Shown here: positions 17,278 through 25,550 of the stretch, piece by piece
Position numbering within the stretch: position 1 is the stretch's first letter
How the letters are laid out: every line of letters starts with the position of its first letter
Assembly: GCA_021299095.1 (NCBI GenBank)
Contig: JAJTFW010000021.1
Span: 1 to 33,213, forward strand
Source: Sphingobacteriales bacterium
GTDB taxonomy: Bacteria; Bacteroidota; Bacteroidia; AKYH767-A; OLB10
Reading direction: 5' to 3'
DNA length: 33,213 bases
The notes under the pieces: generated by a model
Seen by the model: only the letters and a program-made list of their open reading frames with translations
Database searches by the model: none
What the model was told of the DNA's origin: nothing
Position numbers and translations under genes: made by a program

Positions 17278-18207
17278 ATGAAACTAAATCCGCCACGGAA
17301 GCTTTCCGAACTTGCCGCGATCACCGGCGCATCAGTCATCGGTGATCCGGATGCACTTGTTATTGGTATCAATGAAATCCACAGGGTTGAAATCGGTGAT
17401 TTGACCTTTGTCGATCATCCCAAATATTACGAGAAGGCGCTGAACTCAGATGCCACCTTTGTGCTCATCAACAAGGAGGTTACGCCGCCAACCGGGAAGT
17501 CGCTCTTGTTTTCTGATGATCCATTTCGCGACTATGTCTTTCTGACGCGGAAATTCATGCCTTTTGTGCCATCGTCCAGTTCTATTCATCCCGATGCGTT
17601 CATCGGCGAGGGGACTGTGGTGCAGCCCAATGTCAGTATCGGACCCGGAGTGCGTATAGGGCGTGATTGCATCATCCACAGTGGTGTTGTCATTTATGAC
17701 CATACATTCATCGGGGATCGTGTCGTCATTCATGCTAACACCGTGCTTGGGGCCGATGCCTTCTACTTCAAGCGTAGACCTGACCACTACGACAAGATGC
17801 ATTCATGTGGTCGGGTGGTGATTCACGATGATGTGGAAATCGGTGCATTATGTACGATTGACCGGGGTGTTTCATCCGATACGGTGATCGGTTCGGGAAC
17901 CAAGCTCGACAACCAGGTTCATGTCGGACACGATACCGTTATCGGGTCGAATTGTCTGTTTGCCGCTCAGGTCGGAATTGCAGGTTGTGTAAATATTGAG
18001 GATGAAGTCATCTTCTGGGGACAGGTCGGTTGTCAGAAAGATCTAACAGTCGGCAAAGGCGCAGTAGTTCTCGGTCAATCGGGTGTCACCAAGTCAATTG
18101 CAGGCGGCCAGACCTACTTCGGCACACCGGCCAAGCCTGCTCGTGAGAAGCTGAAGGAAATCGCTCTCACGGGGCGACTACATGAATTATTTCCATCTGC
18201 CACCTGA
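17278..18207 (+). CDS. LpxD-like UDP-3-O-acylglucosamine N-acyltransferase
   Basis: This 309-residue protein has an N-terminal uridine-binding-like domain (KLSELAAITGASVIGDPDAL) and, from about residue 105, a left-handed beta-helix of hexapeptide repeats (AFIGEGTVVQPNVSIGPGVR, EIGALCTIDRGVSSDTVIG). The conserved LpxD histidine region appears as DNQVHVGHDTVIG. In lipid A synthesis LpxD adds the second acyl chain. Bacteroidota often carry an additional LpxD-like paralogue, so this may not be the essential enzyme and I leave the symbol empty. The ATG at 17278 was chosen over an in-frame GTG four codons earlier. Its TGA overlaps the next gene's ATG by one base (TGATG), so the phosphatase is translationally coupled to it. 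Confidence 0.85.
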   Translation: MKLNPPRKLSELAAITGASVIGDPDALVIGINEIHRVEIGDLTFVDHPKYYEKALNSDATFVLINKEVTPPTGKSLLFSDDPFRDYVFLTRKFMPFVPSSSSIHPDAFIGEGTVVQPNVSIGPGVRIGRDCIIHSGVVIYDHTFIGDRVVIHANTVLGADAFYFKRRPDHYDKMHSCGRVVIHDDVEIGALCTIDRGVSSDTVIGSGTKLDNQVHVGHDTVIGSNCLFAAQVGIAGCVNIEDEVIFWGQVGCQKDLTVGKGAVVLGQSGVTKSIAGGQTYFGTPAKPAREKLKEIALTGRLHELFPSAT

Positions 18208-19439
18208 TGTCTATGAATCCGGAAAGTAAGCCGACTAGCGAACTCAGTATCAAGAAGCTTCAGCTTCATTGGTTGCTTCAGATTACAAAAGCAATCAATT
18301 ACAATCTTCCAGCACCGCAGCTATATGCCATTTATGAAACGGTGATGCGGGACCAGCTGAAGATTGAAAAGCTGGTTCTGTATATCCACGAAGACCGTTG
18401 GGCGCGCATGCTGGCTTACGGTGTCGATAATTCATTTGATCTGAAGGATGTCGAGTCCAGGCTGGGCGAATTGAATCAGTTGCAGCTGAACAATGTTCAT
18501 ATGCCCGATTGGGTTGAAGGTTTTGAAAGTATTATTCCGGTGTTTCATGACGAAAAAGCACTGGCTTATGCCTTCATTGGCGATACAACCAATGAGGAGG
18601 TTGAGCATCTCAAGGAGATTCTTCCCTTCATACATACGATTACGAATATCATTGTTGTCGCCATCGAGAACAAGCGTTTGACTCGCGATACGATCCGCCA
18701 GGCCCAGATGCAGCGTGAACTCGAACTTGCTGCGCGCATGCAATCCATGCTGTTTCCCGTTCAAGCGCCACACAACCACCGAGCTGATCTTGCGGCTAGT
18801 TATCTGCCACATACGCAGGTAGGTGGTGACTATTACGATTACATACGCCTGAATGACCAGGAACTGTTGCTATGTCTTGCCGATGTTTCAGGCAAAGGCA
18901 TTTCAGCGGCACTGCTCATGTCGAATTTTCAGGCCAACCTCAATGCCAAGGCTCCGTATTTTAAAAAGCTTGAAAAACTGGTTGCTGAGTTGAATGAATG
19001 TGTTAACCGTGCAGCGAGAGGTGAGAAGTTTATCACTGCATTTATCGGAATACTTAATACGGATACGTTTAATCTGCGCTACATCAACGCCGGTCAGAAC
19101 CCTCCTTTCATCCTCAATCAGGGCAAATGCGAGTTGTTAGAAAAGGGAACAACCGGTCTGGGTATGTTTCCGGATTTACCTTTTATCCAGACTGGAGAGG
19201 CAGAATTACCTCCAGGTGCGATTCTGTTCAGTTACACGGATGGAGTGGTAGAACAGGAAGATGCACAAGGAATTCCCTTTGGTCTTGAGCGTTTGATTGA
19301 ATTGGTAGCCGAGTTGGAAAAAGACCGCAGCGTACATGAATTGAATCTGGCTGTATTGAATAGCTTCCAGGAGTATAAGGCTGATACAGACGCCCTGGAT
19401 GATGTGACCTTATTGTCGTGCAGGATGCTCGGAAGGTGA
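18207..19439 (+). CDS. GAF-like plus SpoIIE/RsbU-type PP2C serine phosphatase
   Basis: A 410-residue signalling phosphatase. Residues about 30-155 look like a GAF-type sensory domain, and a helical linker at about 155-185 (RQAQMQRELELAARMQSML) carries the sequence typical of RsbU-like proteins. The PP2C domain has GGDYYDY at 206-212, then LADVSGKGISAALLMS and the C-terminal DDVTLL. The metal-binding aspartates in these motifs are intact. Such enzymes dephosphorylate anti-anti-sigma factors or related partners, but no partner-switch gene is visible here. It follows the LpxD-like gene in TGATG coupling. Its last 30 bp overlap the convergent O-antigen polymerase/ligase gene. Confidence 0.92.
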   Translation: MSMNPESKPTSELSIKKLQLHWLLQITKAINYNLPAPQLYAIYETVMRDQLKIEKLVLYIHEDRWARMLAYGVDNSFDLKDVESRLGELNQLQLNNVHMPDWVEGFESIIPVFHDEKALAYAFIGDTTNEEVEHLKEILPFIHTITNIIVVAIENKRLTRDTIRQAQMQRELELAARMQSMLFPVQAPHNHRADLAASYLPHTQVGGDYYDYIRLNDQELLLCLADVSGKGISAALLMSNFQANLNAKAPYFKKLEKLVAELNECVNRAARGEKFITAFIGILNTDTFNLRYINAGQNPPFILNQGKCELLEKGTTGLGMFPDLPFIQTGEAELPPGAILFSYTDGVVEQEDAQGIPFGLERLIELVAELEKDRSVHELNLAVLNSFQEYKADTDALDDVTLLSCRMLGR

Positions 19440-20885
19440 TTGATTCGACTCGATTTCCTGGTTAAGCCCTAGTTGAAGTGCAACGAGGGCAGCAATGAAT
19501 CCCCAGTGGGGGACAGATGCTTTTTCGGTATCCAGGAAGTAGTTCAATAAACCGTGAACCCAGTAGGTGACCAGGCCAAGTAAAATGCTTCGGGCAAGGA
19601 TCTTATCACTGTTGCTTCGGGTTTTAACCATGAACCGTGCTGTGGTTTGAACCGTTACCGCAATGATGGCCAGATATAAAATTGGACCCAGGATGCCTTG
19701 CTCTGATAAGGGCCCCAGATACTCGCTGTGTGATCCACCACCTTCGGCGAAATTGGTGCTGATTCCCGAACGCTCACTGTATTTCTGCAAGGCACCATAT
19801 TTGAACATGTAGGTTCCCGGACCGTATCCATGAATCGGTTCGTTCGCAAACATCCGTAAAGCACAAGCCCATCGGTTTAGGCGTTCAACATTGGAATCGT
19901 CACTTGAAATATTCCCGATTGATTGAATGTGCGAACCATAATCGTCTGAGGAAACTTCCTGGTTGGATTCGAGCGCCATGGTGATTTGCGTCCAAAACAG
20001 GATAACGAAGAGTAGCGTCATGATGATTCCGCTGTAAACGAGTGCGGTTTTCAGGCGCATTACAAAAATCAGGTAGCAGCAAAGGGCTGCCGCTAAACCG
20101 ACCCAAGCTGCGCGCGTATAGGACAGTACCGTAGCAGAAAGCAGAACCAAGGAGACAAATCCGGTGATGAAGCGTTGATTCTTCGATCGATTTCTGTCAG
20201 CGGTCAGTCCGATCATGACCGGGATGAAAAAGCTGAGTACTGCAGCATAGGCTGTATGGTCATTGTAAAAGGGTACCATGGCCGTATGGGCCACTTCTTC
20301 CGAAAATCCTCCTAAAGCGTGCTGGAAAACCGTGTAGCCAACTACTAGCAATAACGGGACAGTATACAGCCAAATGAAGCGTAAAATATCTCCTTTTCGT
20401 CTGAAAAGGACCAATAACATGAAGTAAAATACTGAAATGTAACAAAGTCTTGCCAGCGTATATTTCACCGATACCAGCGGCATGGTGCTGTATGCCGTGG
20501 TGATAATAAACCACAGCAGGTGAACAATAATCACGACGCTGACTGGATGCAAGAGAATCTTTCGATCCAAAAGTCCGTCATGAAAAACCTTAAGCCAAAA
20601 TAAAACGAAAAGCATGAACATGATAGGCTCCGAAGGTAAGCTCATACCTATACCCAAGGAAGTTTGGGCCAGATTGATGGACAGAGGTGTGATCAGAACC
20701 GAGAAATACACAATGAAATCGAGCCTGAAAATGGCGAGTAAGCCAAATAGAATCAGTAACGGTGAAGCCACCGCAACCGTCCACCCCATCAACAAACTAC
20801 AGGCTAGTCCCGCAGCAAAGATTCCGACAAGTACCGCAAAGTGCAGCTTGTCATCTTTGGGAATGCTTACAGGTGCTGGCTTCAT
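19410..20885 (-). CDS. O-antigen polymerase/ligase family membrane protein
   Basis: A 491-residue protein with about 11 to 12 hydrophobic segments spread along its length. It has a large periplasmic loop (about 305-390) carrying the Wzy_C/WaaL-type pattern ERLNRWACALRMFANEPIHG, then YGPGTYMFKYGALQ and GGGSHSEYLGPLSEQGILG. These proteins polymerise polysaccharide repeat units or ligate O-antigen to lipid A; sequence alone does not tell which. It is 13 bp downstream of the Wzz-like gene and belongs to the minus-strand group with the flippase. The C-terminal tail is hydrophilic and overlaps the phosphatase gene. Confidence 0.88.
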   Translation of the reverse strand: MKPAPVSIPKDDKLHFAVLVGIFAAGLACSLLMGWTVAVASPLLILFGLLAIFRLDFIVYFSVLITPLSINLAQTSLGIGMSLPSEPIMFMLFVLFWLKVFHDGLLDRKILLHPVSVVIIVHLLWFIITTAYSTMPLVSVKYTLARLCYISVFYFMLLVLFRRKGDILRFIWLYTVPLLLVVGYTVFQHALGGFSEEVAHTAMVPFYNDHTAYAAVLSFFIPVMIGLTADRNRSKNQRFITGFVSLVLLSATVLSYTRAAWVGLAAALCCYLIFVMRLKTALVYSGIIMTLLFVILFWTQITMALESNQEVSSDDYGSHIQSIGNISSDDSNVERLNRWACALRMFANEPIHGYGPGTYMFKYGALQKYSERSGISTNFAEGGGSHSEYLGPLSEQGILGPILYLAIIAVTVQTTARFMVKTRSNSDKILARSILLGLVTYWVHGLLNYFLDTEKASVPHWGFIAALVALQLGLNQEIESNQSPSEHPARQ

Positions 20886-20898
20886 GCAGGTACTATAC

Positions 20899-21891
20899 TT
20901 ATGCCGGCATTTCAGGGTTCAGAATCTCGTCTTCAAACCGCTTTCGGTAATGCTCCTTATAAACGATAACAAGTACGGAAACGAACAATACGCTGATGGA
21001 AAAGAGTAAAATTATCAGGGTCCGCTTCGGATAATCCTTGCGTTCAGCCGGAGTTGCGCGAGAAACCATGGAATGGTAGCTCCTTTCCTTGCGAATCTCA
21101 GATAGCGTATAGTCGTACCTGAGTTTGGTATCGTAATAGTCGCCACGCGCCCTCCAAAGTAATTCCTTCAATAGGATGTATTCACCACCTTTCTCCTGCA
21201 TGTTTTGCTGTGCAGTACGCATTCCCTCATTCAAGTTGCCTGCACCCAGTGAGTGATAGTACTCCCTCGAAAATCCTTCTACCTGATTTTCAAAATCCGT
21301 GATGCCATATTGCATACGAATCACCTTAATCGCATTCTCCATTGAATCCAGTTCGGATTTCTTCTTAGTCATTATACGTTCGATGACAATAAGTGCTTCC
21401 TGACAGGAATCTCGGTGAATGCTGCGTGCTTTCAAATCGGCAAAGCGGATCAGACTATCGCACATTTGAGCCGCCGTGATTGGGGTCTTGTCCCACACAT
21501 TGATTTCGATGGATTCGAACTCAGTTTTGGCAACTTTGACGTTTTCATTGATTCGCTTTAACATCTCGAAGCGAGGGAATTGCCCATTGCTGTCGATTTC
21601 GTAATGCATATACAGGTCGAAGGCGTTGGCCAATTGAATCAATACATCTTCCGAGTGCAGATACTGGACCATCTGCTCGGTGGGTGATTCCTTCGAATAG
21701 GCCCTCAAGTTGGACGGATAGATTACCGCGGTTGACTTGAACATCGGAGTCATGAATTGCGGCATGGTAATGATGATGGCCGCAACAACGGACAGGATAG
21801 TTGTGATGATCAGCTGTTTCCGCCACTTGATCAGAAGTTTCAGTAGTCGAATGGAATCCAGTTTTCCGGACATATGGTTGGAGGGGTTCAT
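20899..21891 (-). CDS. Wzz-like polysaccharide chain-length determinant
   Basis: A 330-residue protein with two membrane segments (about 28-46 and 289-309) and a long, mostly helical periplasmic region between them, which is the topology of polysaccharide co-polymerases. The stretch TPAERKDYPKRTLIILLF before the second membrane segment corresponds to the proline-rich motif of the family, with fewer prolines. There is no C-terminal tyrosine kinase domain, so it is the Wzz/PCP1-like type. It likely sets the length of the polymer made by the neighbouring polymerase. A perfect -7 box at 21917-21924 suggests a promoter separate from the flippase gene. Confidence 0.85.
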   Translation of the reverse strand: MNPSNHMSGKLDSIRLLKLLIKWRKQLIITTILSVVAAIIITMPQFMTPMFKSTAVIYPSNLRAYSKESPTEQMVQYLHSEDVLIQLANAFDLYMHYEIDSNGQFPRFEMLKRINENVKVAKTEFESIEINVWDKTPITAAQMCDSLIRFADLKARSIHRDSCQEALIVIERIMTKKKSELDSMENAIKVIRMQYGITDFENQVEGFSREYYHSLGAGNLNEGMRTAQQNMQEKGGEYILLKELLWRARGDYYDTKLRYDYTLSEIRKERSYHSMVSRATPAERKDYPKRTLIILLFSISVLFVSVLVIVYKEHYRKRFEDEILNPEMPA

Positions 21892-21916
21892 GGCAGGTAT
21901 TGAGGTAACAGTGCGT

Positions 21917-21924
21917 CAAAAGTA
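21917..21924 (-). promoter_or_regulatory. Predicted -7 box of the Wzz-like gene
   Basis: Minus-strand TACTTTTG, perfect consensus, 25 bases upstream of the ATG and 33 bases after the flippase stop. It may allow the Wzz/polymerase pair to be expressed without the flippase. Confidence 0.45.
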
Positions 21925-21957
21925 ATCGAAAGGGCGTCGACAGACACTTTACGTGTA

Positions 21958-23400
21958 TTATGCTTCCGCCCGTAGCGTTTGTAGAAGCTCTTTTGGTCTT
22001 ATCAGCCTAAGGATTAAAGCTATGGCGATGCAAATCAGGGCTGTGAGCACAGCCTGTATCAGGAAGTATTGAGGCAATGCTTTTCCAGCGTAGGCTACTG
22101 AAAAGCAAGTGGCCAAAAAGGCCAGGTAACGGATGGCTAGGCTCCAGCGAAACTTGAACGCAAAGATGGAGTGGGCCAGGAGCATTTGTGCCAACGCCGC
22201 CAGAGCTTGGGTGATCAGACCCGCCAGTGCAGCGCCAACTGCTCCGTACGTGGGTATCAGGAAAAAGTTGAGGGCCATGTTCAGTACCATGGCACCAAGT
22301 GCAATTTGGTTTAGTTGTTTCAAATTGCCATTTGCCGTCAGAAGGGTTCCAAATATGTATACGGAACCCATGGCAAGGAAACAATGAATCAGGATCATGA
22401 ATACTGAGGCAGCCTCCTGGCCATGGTGAACATAAAGAAGGTTCATCAATGCATCTGCGTGAGCGGTGCCGACCGACATGACGATGAGGGCGGGAACGGC
22501 AATGAAGGAAAATGCCAGCTCGGTGAGTTGTTCGGGTGATTTGCCATGTCGGATCATGTGTGAAAACATGGGAAGCAAGAGGGCCGAAAAAAGATACGCA
22601 ATCATGTTGGCTGCATCCAGAAGACGGTAAGCCTGGGCGTAGATCCCGGCCTGTTCCGCGCCATCGTCCCGCAAGCGTTCAAGCATGACTGAATCAATCC
22701 GATTGTAAAACGTCATCAAGAGAATCAGAATGGCAAAAGGGTAACTCTTTTTCAATATCACTAGGGCGAATTTTGGATTCCAGCTAAGGTGGATTTCCGT
22801 AACGCGGGTCTTTAAGAAGAGATATGTCAGGATCGCCGTGATCGCATATGCGATTGTTTGAGTCAAGGCGAACCACTCAATTCGGAATGAACCTCCTCCG
22901 TGGTCGGTCCACAGCAAGAATCCACACATAACAATCATGATGAAACGGTCCAACACAGAAACGATGCTATCGGCTCGGAAAAGATGGAGACCGGCAATGT
23001 TGGAACGTAGGTACAGGATGAGTGATAAAAGTGCCTGATTCAGTAGAAGAATGAACAGTAGGGACAACTCTCCACCACGATAACCCAATGCAAATGCAAT
23101 ACCAATGCTAAACAGGGAATAACCTATAGCCAGAATGATCCTCAACGTGAGGATACCGCTTAAGTGCTTTTTGAGCAGATGGTTGTGTCGGGCAATATTT
23201 CGGTTGTTGAAATTGGTAATGCCCAGGTCAAGCAGGATGTTAAACAGGAAGGAAAAGTTGAAAAGTGCGGCGTATAATCCATACTCTGCGGCCCCAACCT
23301 CGTTTTGTACCGCCCTGTCAATCCCCAGAATCCAAAACGGTTTGATCAGGAGGTTCAGGAACAGCAGGAAAGCCAGGTTGGTAACAAATTTCCGCTGCAT
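21958..23400 (-). CDS. Wzx-like polysaccharide flippase
   Basis: A 480-residue membrane protein with about 12 to 14 hydrophobic helices and the pattern of polysaccharide biosynthesis/export transporters of the MATE/MVF superfamily. Recognisable pieces are FNFSFLFNILLDLGITNFNN near the start, then YNRIDSVMLERLRDDGAEQA and NFFLIPTYGAVGAALAGL. It probably moves lipid-linked sugar units across the inner membrane. I chose the ATG at 23400 (MQRKFVTNLAF); the open frame runs 20 residues further, but that would overlap the divergent rnhB start. No glycosyltransferase lies inside the cluster. Confidence 0.9.
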   Translation of the reverse strand: MQRKFVTNLAFLLFLNLLIKPFWILGIDRAVQNEVGAAEYGLYAALFNFSFLFNILLDLGITNFNNRNIARHNHLLKKHLSGILTLRIILAIGYSLFSIGIAFALGYRGGELSLLFILLLNQALLSLILYLRSNIAGLHLFRADSIVSVLDRFIMIVMCGFLLWTDHGGGSFRIEWFALTQTIAYAITAILTYLFLKTRVTEIHLSWNPKFALVILKKSYPFAILILLMTFYNRIDSVMLERLRDDGAEQAGIYAQAYRLLDAANMIAYLFSALLLPMFSHMIRHGKSPEQLTELAFSFIAVPALIVMSVGTAHADALMNLLYVHHGQEAASVFMILIHCFLAMGSVYIFGTLLTANGNLKQLNQIALGAMVLNMALNFFLIPTYGAVGAALAGLITQALAALAQMLLAHSIFAFKFRWSLAIRYLAFLATCFSVAYAGKALPQYFLIQAVLTALICIAIALILRLIRPKELLQTLRAEA

Positions 23401-23415
23401 CGCTTGTAAGGTCGG

Positions 23416-23423
23416 CAAATTTA
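23416..23423 (-). promoter_or_regulatory. Predicted -7 box of the flippase gene
   Basis: Minus-strand TAAATTTG, perfect consensus, 15 bases upstream of the ATG, with TCTG 20 bases further upstream as a weak -33. The whole intergenic region shared with rnhB is only 46 bp. Confidence 0.5.
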
Positions 23424-23446
23424 GTCCAATTTGGTGGTCGCTACAG

Positions 23447-24052
23447 ATGCTGGAACTCAACTACACCACACAAACGCTTGAATCCGGGGTGGATGAAGCG
23501 GGTCGGGGCTGCCTCGCCGGACCTGTTGTGGCTGCTGCGGTAATTCTGAAGCCGGATCTCAAGCTCGATTGGTACGAAGTCTTGGATGATTCCAAAAAAC
23601 TACCGGAAACACTGCGCGAAAAGCTTAGGTTGCTCATCGAAAAGGATGCATTGGCTTGGAGTGTCGCCATGGTTATGCCCGAAGAAATCGATCGCATCAA
23701 CATCCTGAATGCTACGTTCATGGCTATGAACCGTGCGGTGGAAGGCCTGGGAACTGAACCCGAGTTTCTCCTGATTGATGGGAACCGATTTCCGGGGCAC
23801 CCGCGCATTCCGCATCGCTGTATCGTGAAAGGTGATGCCACCTACTTATCTATCGCAGCTGCATCGGTCTTGGCTAAAACCCACCGAGACGCCTACATGC
23901 GCCGGTTACACGAAGAGTATCCGTACTATGGTTGGGACAGAAACAAAGCCTATGGTACAGAGGCCCATGTTGAAGCTATCCGTCAATACGGTTATTCCCC
24001 CTACCACCGCCGCAGTTTTCAATTGAAAGAACTGCAATTGTCCTTGTTTTGA
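23447..24052 (+). CDS. rnhB: Ribonuclease HII
   Basis: This 201-residue enzyme removes ribonucleotides misincorporated in DNA and cuts RNA in RNA/DNA hybrids. The four acidic active-site residues are visible: D16 and E17 in VDEAGRGCLAGPV, D111 in LLIDGNRF and D148 in AKTHRDAYM. GKDSKKL-like DDSKKL and YGWDRNKAYGT also match the family. The frame is open for 104 codons upstream, but that part is antisense to the flippase gene and has no homology, so the ATG at 23447 is the start. The tRNA-Leu gene follows 47 bp after the stop. Confidence 0.95.
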   Translation: MLELNYTTQTLESGVDEAGRGCLAGPVVAAAVILKPDLKLDWYEVLDDSKKLPETLREKLRLLIEKDALAWSVAMVMPEEIDRINILNATFMAMNRAVEGLGTEPEFLLIDGNRFPGHPRIPHRCIVKGDATYLSIAAASVLAKTHRDAYMRRLHEEYPYYGWDRNKAYGTEAHVEAIRQYGYSPYHRRSFQLKELQLSLF

Positions 24053-24077
24053 AGTTCGGGGCAAGACGAAAAACTCC

Positions 24078-24085
24078 TACATTTG
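24078..24085 (+). promoter_or_regulatory. Predicted -7 box of tRNA-Leu
   Basis: TACATTTG, perfect consensus, ending 14 bases before the mature tRNA 5' end; TTCG lies 20 bases upstream as a partial -33. The placement suits a stable-RNA promoter. Confidence 0.5.
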
Positions 24086-24099
24086 CCATCGCTTCACTT

Positions 24100-24183
24100 G
24101 CCCGGGTGGCGGAATTGGTAGACGCGCTGGTCTCAAACACCTGTGATAGCAATATCGTATCGGTTCGACTCCGATCCCGGGTA
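24100..24183 (+). tRNA. tRNA-Leu, anticodon CAA
   Basis: The acceptor arm GCCCGGG pairs with CCCGGGT (G1-U72 wobble). The D-arm region TGGCGGAATTGGTAGACGC is typical of tRNA-Leu. The anticodon loop is CTCAAAC, giving CAA for UUG codons. A long variable arm (GATA/TATC stem) and the T arm ATCGG-TTCGACT-CCGAT confirm a class II tRNA. CCA is only partly encoded (ACCG follows). The anticodon stem CTGGT/ACCTG contains one U-U mismatch (positions 28-42). Confidence 0.95.
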
Positions 24184-24187
24184 CCGC

Positions 24188-24224
24188 AAACACAACCGGT
24201 GAGTTTACTGGTTGTGTTTTTATT
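24188..24224 (+). terminator. Intrinsic terminator after tRNA-Leu
   Basis: The arms AAACACAACC (24188-24197) and GGTTGTGTTT (24210-24219) form a 10-bp perfect stem followed by TTTATTT, a few bases after the tRNA end. Confidence 0.8.
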
Positions 24225-24255
24225 TAATTCGGATAGCCGATTTACACCGGATCAA

Positions 24256-24288
24256 TATCCCGGGTTACACTCACTGCATTCCGGGATA
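24256..24288 (+). other. Stem-loop in the queA leader
   Basis: TATCCCGG (24256-24263) and CCGGGATA (24281-24288) form an 8-bp perfect stem with a 17-base loop, ending 11 bases before the queA ATG. It could affect translation start. The 116 bp between tRNA and queA contain nothing else I can name apart from the tRNA terminator. Confidence 0.45.
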
Positions 24289-24299
24289 AATTCCGCTTC

Positions 24300-25550
24300 A
24301 TGAGTACGAATCCCCACGACCTGGACATCAAAGCGTTCGATTATCATCTCCCGGATGAACGAATTGCCCGTTATCCACTGGAGAAGAGAAGCAAATCCGC
24401 TTTACTTGTTTACAGAAATGGAGCTATCGGGCACAGGATTTTTGACCAGATTGGAACTGAGCTGCCAGCGGATTGCCTGCTTGTGATGAATGAAACCAGA
24501 GTCATGAATGCCAGGCTCGAGTTTTTTACGGATTCAGGTGCCCGCATCGAATTGTTCTGCCTTGAACCTGCTGCAGGTGTTTTACCTACGGAAGCCTTGC
24601 AGTCAGAGCGAGAAGTGGAGTGGACTGTGATGGTAGGAAATAAGAAGCGCTGGTCGCAACAGGTTCTAAGCCGGGACTTGCCTCAGTCAATGGGGGGCGG
24701 GCGTTTATGTGTTGAGCGAGTATCAGACATGGGTCGTGAGTCGCGTGTTCGTTTTTTTTGGGATACACCCGGAGTACGTTTCGCAGAAGTCCTTGAGGCT
24801 GCCGGAGAACTACCTCTTCCACCATACCTCAAGCGCAAGGCTGATGCCGAGGATGCATCCCGTTACAATACGGTGTATGCACGGATAAGTGGTTCGGTCG
24901 CTGCTCCCACTGCAGGTCTGCACTTTTCTCCTGAACTCCTGGAGGAATTACGAGGCAAAGGGTGTTCTACACTGAATGTTCGTTTGCACGTTGGAGCAGG
25001 AACCTTCATGCCTGTTAGTGCGTCAAGGCTAGAGGAACACGACATGCATTCCGAGCGGATAGATGTTGATATCGATTCAATTCGAGCTTTGGCTTCTCAG
25101 GCATGCAAGGGGAAGATCCTTGCGGTAGGAACCACTTCCATGCGAACACTTGAGTCACTCTATTGGTATGGATTGCGTTGTATGCTGGGTGCTCCCGAGC
25201 GAGGTGATTTGCTGGTCGATCAATGGGATCCATATCAACCACATGATAGGGAATTACCTGCTGCCTCTGCGGTGCTGGAATTCCTGGCAAACCACCTGCA
25301 TGCACATGGTAAATCAAGTCTGATGGGTAGAACCAGATTGCTTATTGCACCAGGCTATGACTTCAAACTTGTGGATTTACTGTTGACCAACTTCCATCAG
25401 CCCGGCAGCACTTTGTTGCTGCTGGTTGCTGCCTTCATAGGCGAGGACTGGAGGCGATGCTATTCGTATGCGCTTGAACATCAGTTTCGTTTCCTGAGTT
25501 TCGGTGATGCATCACTGTTGGTGCGAACGCAACAGGCAAATGCTGGTTGA
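24300..25550 (+). CDS. queA: S-adenosylmethionine:tRNA ribosyltransferase-isomerase (long form)
   Basis: QueA transfers and isomerises the ribosyl part of SAM onto preQ1-modified tRNA to give epoxyqueuosine. Family motifs are clear: LPDERIARYPLEKRSKSALL, then RYNTVYARISGSVAAPTAGL, GAGTFMPV, DMHSERID, GTTSMRTLESLYWYG, and VDLLLTNFHQPGSTLLLLVA near the C terminus. At 416 residues it is about 60 longer than the E. coli enzyme, with extra sequence at about 95-150 and between the GTTS motif and the C-terminal motif (WDPYQPHDRELPA). Bacteroidota can carry such long forms besides a standard QueA, so it may be a paralogue. Its stop directly abuts the convergent neighbour's stop. Confidence 0.85.
   Translation: MSTNPHDLDIKAFDYHLPDERIARYPLEKRSKSALLVYRNGAIGHRIFDQIGTELPADCLLVMNETRVMNARLEFFTDSGARIELFCLEPAAGVLPTEALQSEREVEWTVMVGNKKRWSQQVLSRDLPQSMGGGRLCVERVSDMGRESRVRFFWDTPGVRFAEVLEAAGELPLPPYLKRKADAEDASRYNTVYARISGSVAAPTAGLHFSPELLEELRGKGCSTLNVRLHVGAGTFMPVSASRLEEHDMHSERIDVDIDSIRALASQACKGKILAVGTTSMRTLESLYWYGLRCMLGAPERGDLLVDQWDPYQPHDRELPAASAVLEFLANHLHAHGKSSLMGRTRLLIAPGYDFKLVDLLLTNFHQPGSTLLLLVAAFIGEDWRRCYSYALEHQFRFLSFGDASLLVRTQQANAG

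Noticed and set aside
23135-23446. N-terminal extension of RNase HII
   Set aside because: The frame is open but antisense to the flippase gene and codes no RNase H sequence; the family start lies at 23447.
24240-24299. preQ1 riboswitch before queA
   Set aside because: There is a stem-loop and an A-containing tail, but the tail cannot pair with the loop as a preQ1-I pseudoknot requires, and other consensus bases are absent.
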